Assembly (NCBI GenBank): GCA_905235775.1
Contig: CAJOMY010000051.1
Span: forward strand, 1-11,584
Direction of reading: 5' to 3'
From: an uncultured Bacteroidales bacterium
GTDB taxonomy: Bacteria > Bacteroidota > Bacteroidia > Bacteroidales > UBA932
DNA length: 11,584 nucleotides
The position numbers and the translations under genes were made by a program. Within the stretch, counting starts at the first letter, position 1. Every line of letters starts with the position of its first letter. A model generated the notes under the pieces. That model was not told the origin of the DNA. It worked only from the letters and a program-made list of their open reading frames with translations, and did no database searches. Below are positions 6,901 to 11,584 of this stretch, piece by piece.

Positions 6901-7584
6901 ATGCGAATTGACATCCTCACCGTCGTGCCCGAGCTGCTGGAGAGCCCCCTCTCCCACTCCATTGTGGGCCGTGCCATCAAGAAAGGACTGGTGGACATCC
7001 GGGTACACAACCTCCGCAAATACGGCATCGGTCCCCGCAAAAATGTCGACGACTACAGCTATGGCGGCGATGCGGGCATGGTCATGCGCATCGAGCCGGT
7101 CTACAACATGATCGCCGAGTTGCGCGCCGAGCGCGATTACGACGACGTCATCTACCTTTCCCCGGACGGGGAACGCCTGAACCAGGCCATCTCCAACGAA
7201 CTCTCCCTGAAGCAGAACCTGATTCTGCTCTGCGGCCATTACAAAGGCATCGACCACCGCATCCGCGAGCATCTGGTCACCCGCGAGATCTCCGTGGGCG
7301 ACTACGTCGTCAGCGGCGGCGAGATCCCCGCAGCCCTGCTGGCCGACTCCATCGTCCGACTGATTCCCGGCGCCCTCACCGACGAGACCTCCGCCTTGTC
7401 AGACAGTTTCCAGGACGGGCTTCTCTCGCCGCCCGTCTACACGCGACCGGTCGAATTCCATGGCTGGAGAGTCCCGGAGGTCCTGCTCAGCGGGAATCCG
7501 AAACTCATTGAAACATGGCAAGATGAGCAGGCGCTGGAGCGGACCCGGCAGCTTCGTCCGGAACTAATTAATAAAAATATTTAA
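6901..7584 (+). CDS. trmD: tRNA (guanine-N1)-methyltransferase TrmD
   Basis: TrmD uses S-adenosylmethionine to methylate G37 next to the anticodon of a subset of tRNAs, preventing +1 frameshifting. It is a homodimeric SPOUT enzyme with a trefoil knot. The 227 residues contain all the landmarks: DDYSYGGDAGM (50-60), YLSPDG (85-90), LCGHYKGIDHRI (110-121), EISVGDYVVSGGEIPA (129-144), R153, the catalytic-type D168 in SDSFQDGLLSPPVYTRP, and GWRVPEVLLSGNP (188-200). Two loops differ slightly from the textbook forms (GGDAGM for GGGxGM, SPDG for SPQG), with no sign of inactivation. It stands alone, without the rimM/rplS neighbours it has in Proteobacteria. It ends in TAA. Confidence 0.98.
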   Translation: MRIDILTVVPELLESPLSHSIVGRAIKKGLVDIRVHNLRKYGIGPRKNVDDYSYGGDAGMVMRIEPVYNMIAELRAERDYDDVIYLSPDGERLNQAISNELSLKQNLILLCGHYKGIDHRIREHLVTREISVGDYVVSGGEIPAALLADSIVRLIPGALTDETSALSDSFQDGLLSPPVYTRPVEFHGWRVPEVLLSGNPKLIETWQDEQALERTRQLRPELINKNI

Positions 7585-7633
7585 TAATTCGCAATCGTTT
7601 TTTTAGGAATTTTTGAAAAAAAGTTGTAAAAAG

Positions 7634-7664
7634 TTTGCAGAATTAAAAAATATCCGTACCTTTG
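7634..7664 (+). promoter_or_regulatory. Strong Bacteroidetes-type promoter
   Basis: TTTG at 7634-7637 is followed after exactly 19 bases by TACCTTTG at 7657-7664. Both boxes match the Bacteroidetes sigma-ABfr consensus (TTTG-N19-21-TAnnTTTG) fully, and the upstream DNA is A/T-rich with T and A tracts. It is the best promoter in the window, yet no plus-strand protein gene of normal size lies downstream before the terminator at 7767. Confidence 0.75.
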
Positions 7665-7669
7665 CTCTC

Positions 7670-7793
7670 AGAAATGAAACAACAACTCTACTCCGGTTCT
7701 GTGCCGGAGACTTCTAACCAACAATAATTGAACCTTCTATAAGGTAATACACTACTAACTAACCGTAAAAGGCCGCTGTGACAGCGGCCTTTT
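7670..7793 (+). ncRNA. Candidate small RNA of about 125 nt
   Basis: A full-consensus promoter (7634-7664) and an intrinsic terminator (7767-7793) bracket this interval. Between them are two further hairpins: CTCCGG(7691-7696)/CCGGAG(7704-7709) with a seven-base loop, and ACCTT(7732-7736)/AAGGT(7741-7745) with a four-base loop. These are joined by A/C-rich, probably unpaired sequence. A 17-codon ORF (7674-7727) starts almost at the predicted transcript start. The ends do not pair with each other, so it does not look like 6S RNA, and it lacks the conserved GGAA-type loop of SRP RNA. It may be a free-standing sRNA or a small-peptide mRNA. The boundaries are predicted from the promoter and terminator only. 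Confidence 0.55.
7767..7793. terminator. Bidirectional intrinsic terminator
   Basis: GGCCGCTG (7771-7778) pairs with CAGCGGCC (7782-7789) around a TGA loop. AAAA before and TTTT after extend the stem to 12 pairs and supply a U run on both strands. It sits between the plus-strand candidate sRNA and the 3' end of the minus-strand aldo/keto reductase gene (stop at 7816), so it can serve both converging transcripts. Confidence 0.8.
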
Positions 7794-7815
7794 GTCGTCA
7801 TGAACGGCAGTCCCC

Positions 7816-9003
7816 TCAGCGACCCCGGCGGAGCATGAACTTCCGGGCGAGTTTGACGAAGGGCTTCAGGGGCCACGGAAGCAGCGCCCGCTCGGCTTCC
7901 TGCAGCTTCTCCCGAATGGGAATGGACTGCGGGCAGTGCTGTTCACATTTGCCGCACCGGATGCACTGCGAAGCGAAAGAGGGCTCCGCCGCCAGGGCGA
8001 CCGCCTGGATGTATTGCGAGCGTCCCGACATCTTGTTTTCCGTGTACATGGTGTTGTAGCCGGCGAAGATGCCCGGGATGTCCACGCCCTTGGGACAGGG
8101 CATGCAGTAGCGGCAGCCCGTGCAGCCGACCTTCTCCTTCTCCCGGATGATGCCCAGGACCTGCTGCAGGAAGGCGCGGTCGTCGGCCGTGAAAGCACCT
8201 TCGACAGCGTCCGATGCCGTGCGGACGTTTTCCTCCACCATCTCGAGCGAGTTCATGCCGGAAAGCACGACCGTGACTTCCGGCTGGTCCCAGAGCCAGC
8301 GGAAGGCCCATTCGGCCGGGGTCCAGCCCCGGGTGTGGCCGGCGATGAGCCGTTTGGCCGCCTCCGGCAGCTTGTTCACGAGTTTGCCGCCGCGCAGCGG
8401 CTCCATGATGACCACGGGGATCCCCCGCGCGGCCGCGGCTTTCAGTCCGTCCACGCCCGCCTGCGTCGTCTCGTCCACGTAGTTGTACTGGATCTGGCAG
8501 AAGTCCCAGTCATAGTCGGCAAGTATCTTCAGGAAGTTGCCGGTGTTGCCGTGGTAGGAGAAGCCGATGTTGCGGATGGCGCCGGAAGCCTTCTTTGCGG
8601 CGATCCAGTCCCGCACGCCCACGCCCTTGAGCCGTTCCCACTGGGCGATGTCGGTCAGGTGGTGCATCAGGTAGTAATCGACATGATCCGTGCGGAGGCG
8701 GGAGAGTTCCTCGTCGAAGAACTTGTCCAGCGAGGACAGGTTCCGGACCAGGTACTGCGGCAGCTTGGTCGCGATGCGGACCTGGTCGCGGATGCCGTTG
8801 CGGGCGAGGATCTCGCCCAGCGCCGCCTCGCTGCCGGGATAGATATAAGCCGTGTCGAAGTAGTTCACGCCGGCGCGGTAAGCCGCCAGCAGCTCCTGCT
8901 CGGCCTTGTCGATATCGATGCCGTTGCCCTTCCGGCTGAAGCGCATACAGCCGTAGCCGAGGATGGAGAGCTCGTCTCCGTGTCTGTCTTTTCGATATTG
9001 CAT
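7816..9003 (-). CDS. Aldo/keto reductase with C-terminal 4Fe-4S domain
   Basis: The 395-residue protein joins an aldo/keto reductase TIM barrel (about 1-285) to a ferredoxin-like tail. The AKR tetrad is visible as D50 and Y55 (FDTAYIYPGSE), K80 (ATKLPQ) and H114 (YLMHHLTD). The tail has eight cysteines in two sets, C294-x2-C297-x2-C300-x2-C303P and C347-x2-C350-x2-C353-x3-C357P, the spacing expected for two 4Fe-4S clusters. It belongs to the predicted-oxidoreductase group of the superfamily (COG1453 type); substrates are unknown. A flavin- or ferredoxin-coupled redox role in an anaerobe is inference. It starts 3 bases after the glutaminyl cyclase stop and is last in its operon, followed by the terminator at 7767-7793. 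Confidence 0.93.
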   Translation of the reverse strand: MQYRKDRHGDELSILGYGCMRFSRKGNGIDIDKAEQELLAAYRAGVNYFDTAYIYPGSEAALGEILARNGIRDQVRIATKLPQYLVRNLSSLDKFFDEELSRLRTDHVDYYLMHHLTDIAQWERLKGVGVRDWIAAKKASGAIRNIGFSYHGNTGNFLKILADYDWDFCQIQYNYVDETTQAGVDGLKAAAARGIPVVIMEPLRGGKLVNKLPEAAKRLIAGHTRGWTPAEWAFRWLWDQPEVTVVLSGMNSLEMVEENVRTASDAVEGAFTADDRAFLQQVLGIIREKEKVGCTGCRYCMPCPKGVDIPGIFAGYNTMYTENKMSGRSQYIQAVALAAEPSFASQCIRCGKCEQHCPQSIPIREKLQEAERALLPWPLKPFVKLARKFMLRRGR

Positions 9004-9006
9004 GGG

Positions 9007-9771
9007 TTATTTCAGGGGGATCGGTTTGATCTCGTAGAGACGCGGCCAGTATTTGCCGGTCAGGTAGATGCTGCCCGTGCCGGGATCGCGGGCAATGCCG
9101 TTGAGCACGTCCGTCTTCGGGCTGCGCAAGCTGTGCGGCAGCAGGCCGGAGCAGTCGATGCTGGCCTCCACCGTGCCGTCTTTCGGGTTGATGACTACGA
9201 TCAGGTCGGTCATATAGACATTCGCCCAGACCTTGCCGTCGATGTATTCCAGCTCATTGAGGTTGCGCACCGGCCGGCCGTCCATTTTGACGTCCACGTA
9301 GCGCTCCTGCTTGAATTCCGGCGTCAGGAAAAACAGGCGTGCGGAGCCGTCGGAAGCGATCAGCGAGGTGCCGTCGGTGGTCAGGCCCCAGCCCTCGCGG
9401 GGATAGGAATAGGACTGCTTGTACTCCAGCGTGGCGGCATCATAGACGAAGGCCACCTTGTTCAGCCAGGTCAGGATATAGAGGTTCCCGCCCAGCATCA
9501 CGGAGCCTTCGGCAAAGTACTTCTGCTGGAAATTCATCTGCGAGAGCACCTTGCCCGTGGCGAGCTCCACCTCGCGAAAGGAGGATTCGCCGAACTGGCC
9601 GGTGCTCTCGTAGAAACGTCCTCCGTGAAAGAAAAGGCCCTGCGTGTACGCTCCCGTGTCGTGCGGATACTCCCGCACGACTTCGACCTTGTACTGCTTC
9701 ACGCGGGCCGAACAGCCCAGGCAAAACAGGCACAGTCCCAGTACGGAGAGCTGTCGGACAAAACTTCTCAC
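9007..9771 (-). CDS. Glutaminyl-peptide cyclotransferase, predicted lipoprotein
   Basis: The protein (254 residues) belongs to the plant/bacterial-type glutaminyl cyclase family (a beta-propeller, Glu_cyclase_2), which converts N-terminal Gln to pyroglutamate. Family landmarks are AYTQGL (41-46), FYESTGQFGESSFREV (53-68), FAEGS (86-90), EGWGLTTDG (126-134), LNELEYIDGKVWANVY (171-186), VLNGIA (222-227) and LTGKYWPRLYE (237-247). A hydrophobic leader ends in CLGC-S with C20 as the likely lipidated residue; the box is imperfect (Cys at -3), so a plain signal peptide remains possible. The start is a GTG at 9771, four bases after the phosphatase stop, with a GGGAGGA stretch about 13 bases upstream. 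It probably acts at the periplasmic side on exported proteins, such as the neighbour phosphatase. Confidence 0.9.
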   Translation of the reverse strand: MRSFVRQLSVLGLCLFCLGCSARVKQYKVEVVREYPHDTGAYTQGLFFHGGRFYESTGQFGESSFREVELATGKVLSQMNFQQKYFAEGSVMLGGNLYILTWLNKVAFVYDAATLEYKQSYSYPREGWGLTTDGTSLIASDGSARLFFLTPEFKQERYVDVKMDGRPVRNLNELEYIDGKVWANVYMTDLIVVINPKDGTVEASIDCSGLLPHSLRSPKTDVLNGIARDPGTGSIYLTGKYWPRLYEIKPIPLK

Positions 9772-9775
9772 GGCG

Positions 9776-11118
9776 TTACTGTTCCTCCCAGGTCCTCGTG
9801 GCCTTGTCGATGAGACCCACGAAATGGGCCCGCAGCTCAGGCCAGCGGTAATACGGCCCGAACACCGGCTCGATGCCGGACAGCAGGACCTCCTTCTCGT
9901 TGTAGAGGATCTTCGCGAGCACCTCGCCCTTCCTGTCGCGGTAGAAGATCATCTGGATGTTGCAGGCCATCGGCACCTGGAAGAAAGCGAACCAGTCATG
10001 CTGGTGGGCCTCCCGGTACGGGAAATGGCGGTGCTGCAGGTCGTCGATGTCGAGCAGCGCGAACAGCGGCAGGATCGAGGTGTCGTGGCCGAAGCGCAGG
10101 TCGGCGGCACGGTGGCTGCCGGGCTCAAGCGCCGCATCGGCCTTGTCGATGAAATCCTGCAGCAGCGGACGGATGGCGTAGCGGTTGGCGTCGCCCGTCT
10201 CCAGGCCGCCGCCCCACATGCGGTAGATACTGTCATTGCCGTTCGCCCAGAGGTAAGCGAGTTCCTCCGGGGTGAAATGGTGGTAGATGTCGATGCCCAT
10301 GAAATCGATCAGCTGGCACAGTCCGGCCGTGGTGAAGATGGCGCGGACGAACGGCTCGGGGTTACCGAGCACGCGCAGCGCGGCGCCCATGTCCGTGAAG
10401 AACGGCTGCAGGAAACGCGAGAAATCATAGCCCGGAACGCCGGGCTGCGGCATGTACGGCGGCTCGGGAAGCCGCCCGCCGGGAATGCGGGACGCGGCGG
10501 CTCAACCTCACCCGGTCTGCGCACCCGCAGGCTCGGGTTGATGTAGGCCATGTACTTCTCCGCGCTGGTGAAGGTGAACTGCTGAGCCGGGAACTTCTCC
10601 TTCAGGCCATAGCTGAAATTGGCCATGCTCATGATGACGCGGAAGCTGGTGCTGGAGAAGCAATCCACCTCCTGGCGGTTCTTGTCCGTGAAGACGGACG
10701 GGAACCGCTCCGCCATCCGGGCGGCCAGTGTCCGCTGTTCCCGTGCACCGCGCGGCGTCAGCGAGCCTTCCATCCCCTTGTGTGCGTCCACAATCGCCTC
10801 CACGTCGTCGCGCAGGGCTTTCCCCTCGGCGGTCAGCAGTCCGAGCGAATCCAGGATGGCAAACGGCCGCTGCGCGTTGCGCGCGAAGGTGGAATTCTGC
10901 TCATAACGGGAGCCGTGGCGCCCGTAGTGCGTGATATAGAAAGCCTTGAACCCCTTCGGCGCAGGCGTGTCGTCAATGGGATTGAACTCATAGGAATGCA
11001 TGTTGTTGGTGGCGCGGTCGGGATTCTCCGCCAGGAGTCGTACGATGGCGGATTCCTGCGCGCCGAGGCTGAAGGCCAGCGCCGTCAGCAACAGGGTCAG
11101 GAAAAAGGATCTTTTCAT
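9776..11118 (-). pseudogene. Histidine-type acid phosphatase (MINPP/phytase-like), frameshifted
   Basis: The gene encodes an exported branch-2 histidine phosphatase, a family that removes phosphate from phytate and other phosphomonoesters. A signal peptide is followed by Gln21 after SLGA. The phosphohistidine motif THYGRHGSRY (63-72) is in the first frame. The proton-donor HD of LRFGHDTSILPL (codons at 10087-10082) is in another. The first frame is right from 11118 to about 10502; the second is right from about 10501 to the TAA at 9776, where it reads RIPGGRLPEPPYM and then continues naturally. The total of 1,343 bases is one short of a multiple of three, so a single missing base in the GC-rich run at about 10455-10501 explains the break. 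Restored, it would be about 447 residues. Sequencing error, true mutation or slippage cannot be separated here. It is first in an operon with the cyclase. Confidence 0.85.
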
Positions 11119-11178
11119 ATCTGTGTCATTAATGGGTATCGGAACAACGACACAAGATACGGAATAAATAATGAAATA

Positions 11179-11584
11179 TCAAGGGCGGACCTGGCCGTTG
11201 CCGTCAATCAGCCATTTATAGGTCGTGATTTCCCGGAGGCCCATCGGGCCGCGGGCTCCCAGCTTCTGGGTGCTGATGCCGATCTCCGCACCCAGGCCGA
11301 ACTGGGCGCCGTCGGTGAAGCTGGTCGGCGCGTTGACATAGACGCAGGCGGCGTCCACCTCCGCCTGGAAACGGGCCGCAGCGGCCGGGTCGGCCGTGAC
11401 GATGCTCTCGCTGTGGCCGGAGCCGTAGCGGGCGATGTGCGCGAGCGCCCCGTCCAGCGAGGACACGGTGCGCACGGCCATCTTGTAGTCCATGTATTCC
11501 GTGCCGAAGGATTGGGGCGTGGCGGCCTACAGCCGGGGATATTTCCCCTGCAGGGCCTCCAGCGCGGGCGCATCCGCATAGAGC
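11179..11584 (-). pseudogene. proA: Glutamate-5-semialdehyde dehydrogenase ProA, 3' part, with in-frame amber
   Basis: ProA reduces gamma-glutamyl phosphate to glutamate-5-semialdehyde in proline synthesis. Only the C-terminal part lies in the window. Diagnostic sequence includes YGSGHSESIVTAD, VDAACVYVNAPTSFTDGAQF, GLGAEIGISTQKLGARGPMG and ITTYKW before the TGA at 11179. Upstream, the same frame continues to the window edge as LYADAPALEALQGKYPRL, a normal ProA stretch, but a TAG at 11527-11529 separates it from AATPQSFGTEYMDYKM. The frame is kept on both sides, so this is one nonsense codon, not a frameshift, and it sits in a variable linker. The catalytic Cys region is outside the window. 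HARG is usual where GARG is seen. Whether the gene is dead, or the TAG is a base-call error, cannot be told from here. Confidence 0.9.

Noticed and set aside
7670..7793. 6S, SRP or tmRNA identity for the small transcript
   Set aside because: There is no long closing stem with a central bubble, no GGAA-type SRP tip, no tRNA-like ends, and the transcript is short. None of these families is supported by eye.
7936..9813. Very long plus-strand open frame (625 codons) across the aldo/keto reductase and cyclase genes
   Set aside because: It spans two well-identified minus-strand genes and the junction between them. Its composition (Val/His/Asp/Arg-rich) is that of a complementary-strand shadow.
11122..11154. 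TGTGTC...GACACA inverted repeat upstream of the phosphatase gene as an operator
   Set aside because: It has six-base arms with a 21-base spacer, a level expected by chance. The nearby TATCTTGT is only a partial match to the -7 box.

Overview
The window looks like a piece of a Bacteroidales chromosome with high GC in its coding DNA. This rests on a surE-lpxB pair, a YidC with a large periplasmic domain, a multi-copy DUF349 protein next to yidC, promoter boxes of the Bacteroidetes type (TTTG, then TAnnTTTG about 19 bp later), few Shine-Dalgarno sequences, and an exported protein with Gln as the likely first mature residue. The genes are mostly core housekeeping genes. No phage, insertion sequence, CRISPR array, rRNA or tRNA is visible.

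Layout. Bases 1-131 hold no supportable gene. Minus-strand genes follow: lpxB (132-1253) overlapped by surE (1238-2065), a 306-base AT-richer gap with two hairpin elements (2066-2371), yggS (2372-3031), a short gap with a repeat-like palindromic element (3032-3145), yidC (3146-5020) and, 3 bases upstream of it, a five-repeat DUF349 gene (5024-6814). A compact divergent promoter region (6815-6900) separates this block from trmD on the plus strand (6901-7584). Between trmD and the next minus-strand block lies a 231-base gap. It carries a near-perfect Bacteroidetes promoter, about 125 bases of hairpin-rich sequence and a bidirectional terminator, together a good candidate for an unannotated small RNA. 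The next minus-strand operon is a secreted histidine-type phosphatase (frameshifted), a lipoprotein-type glutaminyl cyclase and a ferredoxin-domain aldo/keto reductase, separated by gaps of 4 and 3 bases. The window ends in the 3' part of proA, which carries an in-frame amber codon.

How the genes fit together. The left half is envelope and translation biology: lipid A synthesis (LpxB), nucleotide phosphatase (SurE), PLP homeostasis (YggS), membrane-protein insertion (YidC) and tRNA modification (TrmD). On the right, the phosphatase appears to be cleaved by signal peptidase just before a Gln, and the gene immediately downstream encodes the enzyme that cyclises N-terminal Gln. This fits the Bacteroidetes pattern of exported proteins starting with pyroglutamate. 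The two damaged genes (phosphatase and proA) lie within about 1.1 kb of each other; sequencing or assembly error is as likely as true decay.
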